A DNA stretch of 35,000 bases from NCBI GenBank assembly GCA_009746045.1, contig RPFO01001278.1:1-35000 (forward strand), given 5' to 3'. How positions within the stretch are numbered: the first letter of the stretch is position 1; each line of letters starts with the position of its first letter. Shown here piece by piece: positions 9,111 to 23,600 of this stretch. Source of the stretch: Mesostigma viride (lineage: Eukaryota > Streptophyta > Mesostigmatophyceae > Mesostigmatales > Mesostigmataceae). Below the pieces are notes generated by a model, which saw nothing but the letters and a program-made list of their open reading frames with translations, searched no databases and was not told the origin of the DNA. The position numbers and the translations under genes are program-made.

Positions 9111-9886
9111 TGCTAGCCCCCCCCCACACCCACGCATGCATGCTAGCCCACCCCCACACCCACGCATGCATGCTAGCCCCGGCCCCGGCCCCCCACACCC
9201 ACGCATGCATGCTAGCCCCCCCCCACACCCACGCATGCATGCTAGCCCACACTCACACCCACGCATGCATGCTAGCCCACCCCCACACCCACGCATGCAT
9301 GCTAGCCCCCCCACACACCCACGCATGCATGCCAGCCCCCCCACACACCCACGCATGCATGACCGCCCCCCCCACACCCACGCATGCATGCTAGCCCACC
9401 CCCACACCCACGCATGCATGCTAGCCCCCCCACACACCCACGCATGGATGCCAGCCCCCACACACACCCACGCATGCATGACAGCCCCCCCACACACCCA
9501 CGCATGCATGCTAGCCCCCCACACACACCCACGCATGCATGCCAGCCCCCATACACACCCACGCATGCATGCCAGCCCCCCCCCACACTTACGCATGCAT
9601 GCTAGCCCCCCACACACACCCACGCATGCATGCCAGCCCCCCCCACACCCACGCATGCATGCCAGCCCCCCCCCACACTTACGCATGCATGCTAGCCCCC
9701 CACACACACCCACGCATGCATGCCAGCCCCCCCCACACCCACGCATGCAGGCTAGCCCAACCCCACACCCACGCATGCATGCCAGCCCACCCCCACACCC
9801 ACACGTGCATGCCAGCCCACCCCCACACCCACGCATGCATGCCAGCCCACCCCCACACCCACGCGTGCATGCCAGCCCACCCCTAG
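9111..9886. repeat. 30-bp CATGCATG minisatellite, left arm
   Basis: About 25 tandem copies of a ~30-bp unit of the form CACCCACGCATGCATG plus a CTAGCCC- or CCAGCCC-type tail. Copies differ mainly in the C/A pattern of the tail; one holds CCCCGGCCCCGG. Because 30 is a multiple of three, long frames are open on both strands (decapeptides ACMRGCGGGL or HPRMHASPPP). These are best read as a repeat artefact, not genes. Each unit has alternating purine-pyrimidine sequence (ACGCATGCATGC) and the plant-type RY motif CATGCA. Confidence 0.95.
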
Positions 9887-10159
9887 CTTGAGCGTGCTTG
9901 TAAAGTTTTTGCATGGTTTATTAAAATGAGTGGAATATGTATTTATTGCATTAAATGTTAATTTTATTGATCATGAATGAAAATGGTCAACATTGCCGAA
10001 GTGCCCCTAAATTGCTCAATATTGTGTGCTCAAGAATTCAATGAGGATTGTCATCATGGAAACCCGCACAAATTCACGATTCCGGGCATGCATGTGAAAG
10101 TATCAAGAACAATTTTCAATTAAGAATGGTATCTCATTGTTCCATGAATCAATATGACT
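9887..10159. other. Arm spacer between minisatellite and satellite, left
   Basis: About 270 bp of non-repetitive AT-rich sequence, present inverted at 31304-31579. It contains no open frame of note and no recognised motif. It marks the sharp change from the 30-bp to the 70-bp repeat in both arms. Confidence 0.8.
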
Positions 10160-11643
10160 CCATGTACGTAGACAAGCCATGATGACCCCATGGGAGCCTG
10201 AATCCTCATCATTAAATACATAAATGCCACCCATGTACGTAGACGGGCCATGATGACACCAATGGAGCCTGAATCCTCATCATTAATTACATAAATGCCA
10301 ACCATGTACATACACGGGCAATGATGACACCATGGGAGCCTGAATCCTCATCATTAATTACATAAATGCCAACCATGTACGTAGGCCAGCCATGATGACA
10401 CTGTGGGAGCCTGAATCCTCATCATTAATTTCATACATGCCAACAACACGTAGACGGGCCATAATGACACCACGGGAGCCTGAATCCTGATCATTTTTTT
10501 TTCTTTGACATCCATGTACGTAGGCCAGCCATGATGACACCATGGGAGCCTGAATCCTCATCATTTTTTTTCTGAGACATCCATGTACGTAGGCCAGCCA
10601 TGATGACACCATGGGAGCCTGAATCCTCATCATTTTTTTTCTGAGACATCCATGTACGTAGGCCAGCCATGATGACACCATGGGAGCCTGAATCCTCATC
10701 ATTAAATACATACATGCCATCCATGTACGTAGACGGGCCATGATGACACCAATGGAGCCTGAATCCTCATCATTAATTACATAAATGCCAACCATGTACA
10801 TACACGGGCAATGATGACACCATGGGAGCCTGAATCCTCATCATTAATTACATAAATGCCAACCATGTACGTAGGCCAGCCATGATGACACTATGGGAGC
10901 CTGAATCCTCATCATTCATTTCATACATGCCAACAACACGTAGACGGGCCATAATGACACCACGGGAGCCTGAATCCTCATCATTTTTTTTTCTTTGACA
11001 TCCATGTACGTAGGCCAGCCATGATGACACCATGGGAGCCTGAATCCTCATCATTTTTTTTCTGAGACATCCATGTACGTAGGCCAGCCATGATGACACC
11101 ATGGGAGCCTGAATCCTCATCATTAAATACATACATGCCATCCATGTACGTAGACAGGCCATGATGACACCATGGGAGCCTGAATCCTCATCATTTACTA
11201 TTCCTTGACATCCATGTACGTAGACGGGCCATGATGACACCATGGGAGCCTGAATCCTCATCATTTTTTTTTCTTTGACATCCATGTACATACGTAGGCC
11301 AGCCATGATGACACCAATGGAGCCTGAATTCTCATCATTAATTACATACATGCCATCCATGTACGTAGACAGGCCATGACATCTGACACCATGGGAGCCT
11401 GAATCCTCATCATTTACTATTCCTTGACATCCATGTACGTAGACGGGCCATGATGACACCATGGGAGCCTGAATCCTCATCATTTTTTTTTCTTTGACAT
11501 CCATGTACATACGTAGGCCAGCCATGATGACACCAATGGAGCCTGAATCCTCATCATTAATTACATACATAAATGCCAACCATGTACATACACGGGCAAT
11601 GATGACACCAATGGAGCCTGAATCCTCATCATTAATTACATAA

Positions 11644-14600
11644 ATGGCAACCATGTACATACACGGGCAATGATGACACCATGGGAGCCTGAATCCTCAT
11701 CATTTTTTTTTTCTTTGACATCCATGTACATACGTAGGCCAGCCATGATGACACCATGGGAGCCTGAATCCTCATCATTAATTACATACATGCCATCCAT
11801 GTACGTAGACAAGCCATGATGACCCCATGGGAGCCTGAATCCTCATCATTAATTACATACATGCCATCCATGTACGTAGACAGGCCATGATGACACCATG
11901 GGAGCCTGAATCCTCATCATTTACTATTCCTTGACATCCATGTACGTAGGCCAGCCATGGAGACACCATGGGAGCCTGAATCCTCCTCATTAATTACATA
12001 AATGCCAACCATGTACGTAGACAAGCCATGATGACCCCATGGGAGCCTGAATCCTCATCATTAATTACATAAATGCCATCCATGTACGTAGACGGGCCAT
12101 GATGACACCATGGGAGCCTGAATCCTCATCATTTACTATTCCTTGACATCCATGTACGTAGGCCAGCCATGGAGACACCATGGGAGCCTGAATCCTCCTC
12201 ATTAATTACATAAATGCCAACCATGTACGTAGACAAGCCATGATGACCCCATGGGAGCCTGAATCCTCATCATTAATTACATAAATGCCATCCATGTAAG
12301 TAGACGGGCCATGATGACACCATGGGAGCCTGAATCCTCCTCATTAATTACATAAATGCCAACCATGTACGTAGACAAGCCATGATGACACCATGGGAGC
12401 CTGAATCCTCATCATTAATTACATAAATGCCATCCATGTACGTAGACGGGCCATGATGACACCATGGGAGCCTGAATCCTCATCATTAATTACATAAATG
12501 CCAACCATGTACGTAGGCCAGCCATGGAGACACCATGGGAGCCTGAATCCTCATCATTAATTACATACATGCCAACAATGTAGGTAGACAAGCCATGATG
12601 ACACCATGGGAGCCTGAATCCTCATCATTTATTTTATGAGACATCCATGTACGTAGGCCAGCCATGATGACACCATGGGAGCCTGAATCCTCATCATTTC
12701 TTTTTCTTTGACATCCATGTACGTAGGCCAGCCATGATGACACCATGGGAGCCTGAATCCTCCTCATTAATTACATACATGCCATCCATGTACGTACACG
12801 GGCCATGATGACACCATGGGAGCCTGAATCCTCATCATTTACTATTCCTTGACATCCATGTACGTAGGCCAGCCATGGAGACACCATGGGAGCCTGAATC
12901 CTCATCATTAATTACATAAATGCCAACCATGTACGTAGACAAGCCATGATGACACCATGGGAGCCTGAATCCTCCTCATTAATTACATAAATGCCAACCA
13001 TGTACGTAGACAAGCCATGATGACACCATGGGAGCCTGAATCCTCATCATTAATTACATACATGCCATCCATGTACGTAGACAGGCCATGATGACACCAT
13101 GGGAGCCTGAATCCTCATCATTTACTATTCCTTGACATCCATGTACGTAGGCCAGCCATGGAGACACCATGGGAGCCTGAATCCTCCTCATTAATTACAT
13201 AAATGCCAACCATGTACGTAGACAAGCCATGATGACCCCATGGGAGCCTGAATCCTCATCATTAATTACATAAATGCCATCCATGTACGTAGACGGGCCA
13301 TGATGACACCATGGGAGCCTGAATCCTTATCATTTACTATTCCTTGACATCCATGTACGTAGGCCAGCCATGGAGACACCATGGGAGCCTGAATCCTCAT
13401 CATTAATTACATAAATGCCAACCATGTACGTAGACAAGCCATGATGACACCATGGGAGCCTGAATCCTCCTCATTAATTACATAAATGCCAACCATGTAC
13501 GTAGACAAGCCATGATGACACCATGGGAGCCTGAATCCTCATCATTAATTACATACATGCCATCCATGTACGTAGACAGGCCATGATGACACCATGGGAG
13601 CCTGAATCCTCATCATTTACTATTCCTTGACATCCATGTACGTAGGCCAGCCATGGAGACACCATGGGAGCCTGAATCCTCATCATTAATTACATAAATG
13701 CCAACCATGTACGTAGACAAGCCATGATGACACCATGGGAGCCTGAATCCTCATCATTTACTATTCCTTGACATCCATGTACGTAGGCCAGCCATGATGA
13801 CACCAATGGAGCCTGAATCCTCCTCGTTAATTACATAAATGCCAACCATGTACGTAGACAAGCCATGATGACCCCATGGGAGCCTGAATCCTCATCATTT
13901 ACTATTCCTTGACATCCATGTACGTAGACGGGCCATGATGACACCATGGGAGCCTGAATCCTCATCATTTACTATTCCTTGACATCCATGTACGTAGGCC
14001 AGCCATGATGACACCAATGGAGCCTGAATCCTCTTCATTTTCTTAATGAGAGGATTCAGGTTACATAAATGCCAACCATGTAGGTAGACAAGCCATGATG
14101 ACACCATGGGAGCCTGAATCCTCATCATTTACTATTCCTTGACATCCATGTACGTAGGCCAGCCATGGAGACACCATGGGAGCCTGAATCCTCCTCATTA
14201 ATTACATAAATGCCAACCATGTACGTAGACAAGCCATGATGACCCCATGGGAGCCTGAATCCTCATCATTAATTACATAAATGCCATCCATGTAAGTAGA
14301 CGGGCCATGATGACACCATGGGAGCCTGAATCCTCCTCATTAATTACATAAATGCCAACCATGTACGTAGACAAGCCATGATGACACCATGGGAGCCTGA
14401 ATCCTCATCATTAATTACATAAATGCCATCCATGTACGTAGACGGGCCATGATGACACCATGGGAGCCTGAATCCTCATCATTAATTACATAAATGCCAT
14501 TCATGTACGTAGGCCAGCCATGGAGACACCATGGGAGCCTGAATCCTCATCATTAATTACATACATGCCAACAATGTAGGTAGACAAGCCATGATGACAC

Positions 14601-17600
14601 CATGGGAGCCTGAATCCTCATCATTTATTTTATGAGACATCCATGTACGTAGGCCAGCCATGATGACACCATGGGAGCCTGAATCCTCATCATTTCTTTT
14701 TCTTTGACATCCATGTACGTAGGCCAGCCATGATGACACCATGGGAGCCTGAATCCTCCTCATTAATTACATACATGCCATCCATGTACGTACACGGGCC
14801 ATGATGACACCATGGGAGCCTGAATCCTCCTCATTTACTATTCCTTGACATCCATGTACGTAGACGGGCCATGATGACACCATGGGAGCCTGAATCCTCA
14901 TCATTTTTTTTTCTTTGACATCCATGTACATACGTAGGCCAGCCATGATGACACCAATGGAGCCTGAATCCTCATCATTAATTACATACATAAATGCCAT
15001 GATCATCAATGACCCCATGGGAGCCTGAATCCTCATCATTAAATACATAAATGCCACGGTCCATGTACGTAGACGGGCCATGATGACACCAATGGAGCCT
15101 GAATCCTCATCATTAATTACATAAATGCCAACCATGTACATACACGGGCAATGATGACACCATGGGAGCCTGAATCCTCATCATTAATTACATAAATGCC
15201 AACCATGTACGTAGGCCAGCCATGATGACACTATGGGAGCCTGAATCCTCATCATTAATTTCATACATGCCAACAACACGTAGACGGGCCATAATGACAC
15301 CACGGGAGCCTGAATCCTCATCATTAATTACATACATAAATGCCAACCATGTACATACACGGGCAATGATGACACCAATGGAGCCTGAATCCTCATCATT
15401 AATTACATAAATGGCAACCATGTACATACACGGGCAATGATGACACCATGGGAGCCTGAATCCTCATCATTTTTTTTTTCTTTGACATCCATGTACATAC
15501 GTAGGCCAGCCATGATGACACCAATGGAGCCTGAATCCTCATCATTAATTACATACATGCCATCCATGTACGTAGACAAGCCATGATGACCCCATGGGAG
15601 CCTGAATCCTCATCATTAATTACATACATGCCATCCATGTACGTAGACAGGCCATGATGACACCATGGGAGCCTGAATCCTCATCATTTACTATTCCTTG
15701 ACATCCATGTACGTAGGCCAGCCATGGAGACACCATGGGAGCCTGAATCCTCCTCATTAATTACATAAATGCCAACCATGTACGTAGACAAGCCATGATG
15801 ACCCCATGGGAGCCTGAATCCTCATCATTAATTACATAAATGCCATCCATGTACGTAGACGGGCCATGATGACACCATGGGAGCCTGAATCCTCATCATT
15901 TACTATTCCTTGACATCCATGTACGTAGGCCAGCCATGGAGACACCATGGGAGCCTGAATCCTCCTCATTAATTACATAAATGCCAACCATGTACGTAGA
16001 CAAGCCATGATGACCCCATGGGAGCCTGAATCCTCATCATTAATTACATAAATGCCATCCATGTAAGTAGACGGGCCATGATGACACCATGGGAGCCTGA
16101 ATCCTCCTCATTAATTACATAAATGCCAACCATGTACGTAGACAAGCCATGATGACACCATGGGAGCCTGAATCCTCATCATTAATTACATAAATGCCAT
16201 CCATGTACGTAGACGGGCCATGATGACACCATGGGAGCCTGAATCCTCATCATTAATTACATAAATGCCATTCATGTACGTAGGCCAGCCATGGAGACAC
16301 CATGGGAGCCTGAATCCTCATCATTAATTACATACATGCCAACAATGTAGGTAGACAAGCCATGATGACACCATGGGAGCCTGAATCCTCATCATTTATT
16401 TTATGAGACATCCATGTACGTAGGCCAGCCATGATGACACCATGGGAGCCTGAATCCTCATCATTTCTTTTTCTTTGACATCCATGTACGTAGGCCAGCC
16501 ATGATGACACCATGGGAGCCTGAATCCTCCTCATTAATTACATACATGCCATCCATGTACGTACACGGGCCATGATGACACCATGGGAGCCTGAATCCTC
16601 ATCATTTACTATTCCTTGACATCCATGTACGTAGGCCAGCCATGGAGACACCATGGGAGCCTGAATCCTCATCATTAATTACATAAATGCCAACCATGTA
16701 CGTAGACAAGCCATGATGACACCATGGGAGCCTGAATCCTCCTCATTAATTACATAAATGCCAACCATGTACGTAGACAAGCCATGATGACACCATGGGA
16801 GCCTGAATCCTCATCATTAATTACATACATGCCATCCATGTACGTAGACAGGCCATGATGACACCATGGGAGCCTGAATCCTCATCATTTACTATTCCTT
16901 GACATCCATGTACGTAGGCCAGCCATGGAGACACCATGGGAGCCTGAATCCTCCTCATTAATTACATAAATGCCAACCATGTACGTAGACAAGCCATGAT
17001 GACCCCATGGGAGCCTGAATCCTCATCATTAATTACATAAATGCCATCCATGTACGTAGACGGGCCATGATGACACCATGGGAGCCTGAATCCTTATCAT
17101 TTACTATTCCTTGACATCCATGTACGTAGGCCAGCCATGGAGACACCATGGGAGCCTGAATCCTCATCATTAATTACATAAATGCCAACCATGTACGTAG
17201 ACAAGCCATGATGACACCATGGGAGCCTGAATCCTCCTCATTAATTACATAAATGCCAACCATGTACGTAGACAAGCCATGATGACACCATGGGAGCCTG
17301 AATCCTCATCATTAATTACATACATGCCATCCATGTACGTAGACAGGCCATGATGACACCATGGGAGCCTGAATCCTCATCATTTACTATTCCTTGACAT
17401 CCATGTACGTAGGCCAGCCATGGAGACACCATGGGAGCCTGAATCCTCCTCATTAATTACATAAATGCCAACCATGTACGTAGACAAGCCATGATGACAC
17501 CATGGGAGCCTGAATCCTCATCATTTACTATTCCTTGACATCCATGTACGTAGGCCAGCCATGATGACACCAATGGAGCCTGAATCCTCCTCGTTAATTA

Positions 17601-20600
17601 CATAAATGCCAACCATGTACGTAGACAAGCCATGATGACCCCATGGGAGCCTGAATCCTCATCATTTACTATTCCTTGACATCCATGTACGTAGACGGGC
17701 CATGATGACACCATGGGAGCCTGAATCCTCATCATTTACTATTCCTTGACATCCATGTACGTAGGCCAGCCATGATGACACCAATGGAGCCTGAATCCTC
17801 TTCATTTTCTTAATGAGAGGATTCAGGTGACATAAATGCCAACCATGTAGGTAGACAAGCCATGATGACACCATGGGAGCCTGAATCCTCATCATTTACT
17901 ATTCCTTGACATCCATGTACGTAGGCCAGCCATGGAGACACCATGGGAGCCTGAATCCTCCTCATTAATTACATAAATGCCAACCATGTACGTAGACAAG
18001 CCATGATGACCCCATGGGAGCCTGAATCCTCATCATTAATTACATAAATGCCATCCATGTAAGTAGACGGGCCATGATGACACCATGGGAGCCTGAATCC
18101 TCCTCATTAATTACATAAATGCCAACCATGTACGTAGACAAGCCATGATGACACCATGGGAGCCTGAATCCTCATCATTAATTACATAAATGCCATCCAT
18201 GTACGTAGACGGGCCATGATGACACCATGGGAGCCTGAATCCTCATCATTAATTACATAAATGCCATTCATGTACGTAGGCCAGCCATGGAGACACCATG
18301 GGAGCCTGAATCCTCATCATTAATTACATACATGCCAACAATGTAGGTAGACAAGCCATGATGACACCATGGGAGCCTGAATCCTCATCATTTATTTTAT
18401 GAGACATCCATGTACGTAGGCCAGCCATGATGACACCATGGGAGCCTGAATCCTCATCATTTCTTTTTCTTTGACATCCATGTACGTAGGCCAGCCATGA
18501 TGACACCATGGGAGCCTGAATCCTCCTCATTAATTACATACATGCCATCCATGTACGTACACGGGCCATGATGACACCATGGGAGCCTGAATCCTCCTCA
18601 TTTACTATTCCTTGACATCCATGTACGTAGACGGGCCATGATGACACCATGGGAGCCTGAATCCTCATCATTTTTTTTTCTTTGACATCCATGTACATAC
18701 GTAGGCCAGCCATGATGACACCAATGGAGCCTGAATCCTCATCATTAATTACATACATAAATGCCATGATCATCAATGACCCCATGGGAGCCTGAATCCT
18801 CATCATTAAATACATAAATGCCACGGTCCATGTACGTAGACGGGCCATGATGACACCAATGGAGCCTGAATCCTCATCATTAATTACATAAATGCCAACC
18901 ATGTACATACACGGGCAATGATGACACCATGGGAGCCTGAATCCTCATCATTAATTACATAAATGCCAACCATGTACGTAGGCCAGCCATGATGACACTA
19001 TGGGAGCCTGAATCCTCATCATTAATTTCATACATGCCAACAACACGTAGACGGGCCATAATGACACCACGGGAGCCTGAATCCTCATCATTTTTTTTCT
19101 TTGACATCCATGTACGTAGGCCAGCCATGATGACACCATGGGAGCCTGAATCCTCATCATTTTTTTTCTGAGACATCCATGTACGTAGGCCAGCCATGAT
19201 GACACCATGGGAGCCTGAATCCTCATCATTTACATACATGCCATCCATGTACGTAGACAGGCCATGATGACACCATGGGAGCCTGAATCCTCATCATTTA
19301 CTATTCCTTGACATCCATGTACGTAGACGGGCCATGATGACACCATGGGAGCCTGAATCCTCATCATTTTTTTCTTTGACATCCATGTACATACGTAGGC
19401 CAGCCATGATGACACCAATGGAGCCTGAATTCTCATCATTAATTACATACATGCCATCCATGTACGTAGACAGGCCATGATGACACCATGGGAGCCTGAA
19501 TCCTCATCATTAATTACATAAATGCCATCCATGTACGTAGACGGGCCATGATGACACCATGGGAGCCTGAATCCTCATCATTAATTTCATACATCCATGT
19601 ACATACGTAGGCCAGCCATGATGACACCAATGGAGCCTGAATCCTCATCATTAATTACATACATAAATGCCAACCATGTACATACACGGGCAATGATGAC
19701 ACCAATGGAGCCTGAATCCTCATCATTAATTACATAAATGGCAACCATGTACATACACGGGCAATGATGACACCATGGGAGCCTGAATCCTCATCATTTT
19801 TTTTTTCTTTGACATCCATGTACATACGTAGGCCAGCCATGATGACACCAATGGAGCCTGAATCCTCATCATTAATTACATACATGCCATCCATGTACGT
19901 AGACAAGCCATGATGACCCCATGGGAGCCTGAATCCTCATCATTAATTACATACATGCCATCCATGTACGTAGACAGGCCATGATGACACCATGGGAGCC
20001 TGAATCCTCATCATTTACTATTCCTTGACATCCATGTACGTAGGCCAGCCATGGAGACACCATGGGAGCCTGAATCCTCCTCATTAATTACATAAATGCC
20101 AACCATGTACGTAGACAAGCCATGATGACCCCATGGGAGCCTGAATCCTCATCATTAATTACATAAATGCCATCCATGTACGTAGACGGGCCATGATGAC
20201 ACCATGGGAGCCTGAATCCTCATCATTTACTATTCCTTGACATCCATGTACGTAGGCCAGCCATGGAGACACCATGGGAGCCTGAATCCTCCTCATTAAT
20301 TACATAAATGCCAACCATGTACGTAGACAAGCCATGATGACCCCATGGGAGCCTGAATCCTCATCATTAATTACATAAATGCCATCCATGTAAGTAGACG
20401 GGCCATGATGACACCATGGGAGCCTGAATCCTCCTCATTAATTACATAAATGCCAACCATGTACGTAGACAAGCCATGATGACACCATGGGAGCCTGAAT
20501 CCTCATCATTAATTACATAAATGCCATCCATGTACGTAGACGGGCCATGATGACACCATGGGAGCCTGAATCCTCATCATTAATTACATAAATGCCATTC

Positions 20601-23600
20601 ATGTACGTAGGCCAGCCATGGAGACACCATGGGAGCCTGAATCCTCATCATTAATTACATACATGCCAACAATGTAGGTAGACAAGCCATGATGACACCA
20701 TGGGAGCCTGAATCCTCATCATTTATTTTATGAGACATCCATGTACGTAGGCCAGCCATGATGACACCATGGGAGCCTGAATCCTCATCATTTCTTTTTC
20801 TTTGACATCCATGTACGTAGGCCAGCCATGATGACACCATGGGAGCCTGAATCCTCCTCATTAATTACATACATGCCATCCATGTACGTACACGGGCCAT
20901 GATGACACCATGGGAGCCTGAATCCTCATCATTTACTATTCCTTGACATCCATGTACGTAGGCCAGCCATGGAGACACCATGGGAGCCTGAATCCTCATC
21001 ATTAATTACATAAATGCCAACCATGTACGTAGACAAGCCATGATGACACCATGGGAGCCTGAATCCTCCTCATTAATTACATAAATGCCAACCATGTACG
21101 TAGACAAGCCATGATGACACCATGGGAGCCTGAATCCTCATCATTAATTACATACATGCCATCCATGTACGTAGACAGGCCATGATGACACCATGGGAGC
21201 CTGAATCCTCATCATTTACTATTCCTTGACATCCATGTACGTAGGCCAGCCATGGAGACACCATGGGAGCCTGAATCCTCCTCATTAATTACATAAATGC
21301 CAACCATGTACGTAGACAAGCCATGATGACCCCATGGGAGCCTGAATCCTCATCATTAATTACATAAATGCCATCCATGTACGTAGACGGGCCATGATGA
21401 CACCATGGGAGCCTGAATCCTTATCATTTACTATTCCTTGACATCCATGTACGTAGGCCAGCCATGGAGACACCATGGGAGCCTGAATCCTCATCATTAA
21501 TTACATAAATGCCAACCATGTACGTAGACAAGCCATGATGACACCATGGGAGCCTGAATCCTCCTCATTAATTACATAAATGCCAACCATGTACGTAGAC
21601 AAGCCATGATGACACCATGGGAGCCTGAATCCTCATCATTAATTACATACATGCCATCCATGTACGTAGACAGGCCATGATGACACCATGGGAGCCTGAA
21701 TCCTCATCATTTACTATTCCTTGACATCCATGTACGTAGGCCAGCCATGGAGACACCATGGGAGCCTGAATCCTCCTCATTAATTACATAAATGCCAACC
21801 ATGTACGTAGACAAGCCATGATGACACCATGGGAGCCTGAATCCTCATCATTTACTATTCCTTGACATCCATGTACGTAGGCCAGCCATGATGACACCAA
21901 TGGAGCCTGAATCCTCCTCGTTAATTACATAAATGCCAACCATGTACGTAGACAAGCCATGATGACCCCATGGGAGCCTGAATCCTCATCATTTACTATT
22001 CCTTGACATCCATGTACGTAGACGGGCCATGATGACACCATGGGAGCCTGAATCCTCATCATTTACTATTCCTTGACATCCATGTACGTAGGCCAGCCAT
22101 GATGACACCAATGGAGCCTGAATCCTCTTCATTTTCTTAATGAGAGGATTCAGGTGACATAAATGCCAACCATGTAGGTAGACAAGCCATGATGACACCA
22201 TGGGAGCCTGAATCCTCATCATTTACTATTCCTTGACATCCATGTACGTAGGCCAGCCATGGAGACACCATGGGAGCCTGAATCCTCCTCATTAATTACA
22301 TAAATGCCAACCATGTACGTAGACAAGCCATGATGACCCCATGGGAGCCTGAATCCTCATCATTAATTACATAAATGCCATCCATGTAAGTAGACGGGCC
22401 ATGATGACACCATGGGAGCCTGAATCCTCCTCATTAATTACATAAATGCCAACCATGTACGTAGACAAGCCATGATGACACCATGGGAGCCTGAATCCTC
22501 ATCATTAATTACATAAATGCCATCCATGTACGTAGACGGGCCATGATGACACCATGGGAGCCTGAATCCTCATCATTAATTACATAAATGCCATTCATGT
22601 ACGTAGGCCAGCCATGGAGACACCATGGGAGCCTGAATCCTCATCATTAATTACATACATGCCAACAATGTAGGTAGACAAGCCATGATGACACCATGGG
22701 AGCCTGAATCCTCATCATTTATTTTATGAGACATCCATGTACGTAGGCCAGCCATGATGACACCATGGGAGCCTGAATCCTCATCATTTCTTTTTCTTTG
22801 ACATCCATGTACGTAGGCCAGCCATGATGACACCATGGGAGCCTGAATCCTCCTCATTAATTACATACATGCCATCCATGTACGTACACGGGCCATGATG
22901 ACACCATGGGAGCCTGAATCCTCCTCATTTACTATTCCTTGACATCCATGTACGTAGACGGGCCATGATGACACCATGGGAGCCTGAATCCTCATCATTT
23001 TTTTTTCTTTGACATCCATGTACATACGTAGGCCAGCCATGATGACACCAATGGAGCCTGAATCCTCATCATTAATTACATACATAAATGCCATGATCAT
23101 CAATGACCCCATGGGAGCCTGAATCCTCATCATTAAATACATAAATGCCACGGTCCATGTACGTAGACGGGCCATGATGACACCAATGGAGCCTGAATCC
23201 TCATCATTAATTACATAAATGCCAACCATGTACATACACGGGCAATGATGACACCATGGGAGCCTGAATCCTCATCATTAATTACATAAATGCCAACCAT
23301 GTACGTAGGCCAGCCATGATGACACTATGGGAGCCTGAATCCTCATCATTAATTTCATACATGCCAACAACACGTAGACGGGCCATAATGACACCACGGG
23401 AGCCTGAATCCTCATCATTTTTTTTTCTTTGACATCCATGTACGTAGGCCAGCCATGATGACACCATGGGAGCCTGAATCCTCATCATTTTTTTTCTGAG
23501 ACATCCATGTACGTAGGCCAGCCATGATGACACCATGGGAGCCTGAATCCTCATCATTAAATACATACATGCCATCCATGTACGTAGACAGGCCATGATG

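Larger units (their letters stand above)
7900..10301 (+). repeat. Left arm of the giant inverted repeat
   Basis: 2,402 bp mirrored by 31162-33562. The outer part, to about 8545, differs from the right arm by scattered substitutions and small indels. One 60-bp stretch near 8100-8160 shows about four to five differences. The inner part is essentially identical except for poly-C length in the minisatellite and single bases. It ends after the second satellite unit. Confidence 0.92.

Noticed and set aside
9075-9914. Cys/Gly-rich or His/Pro-rich 260-280-codon frames over the minisatellite on both strands
   Set aside because: A 30-bp repeat without stops leaves frames open on both strands. Homopolymer length changes between arms shift the frame, and no signal or domain is present.
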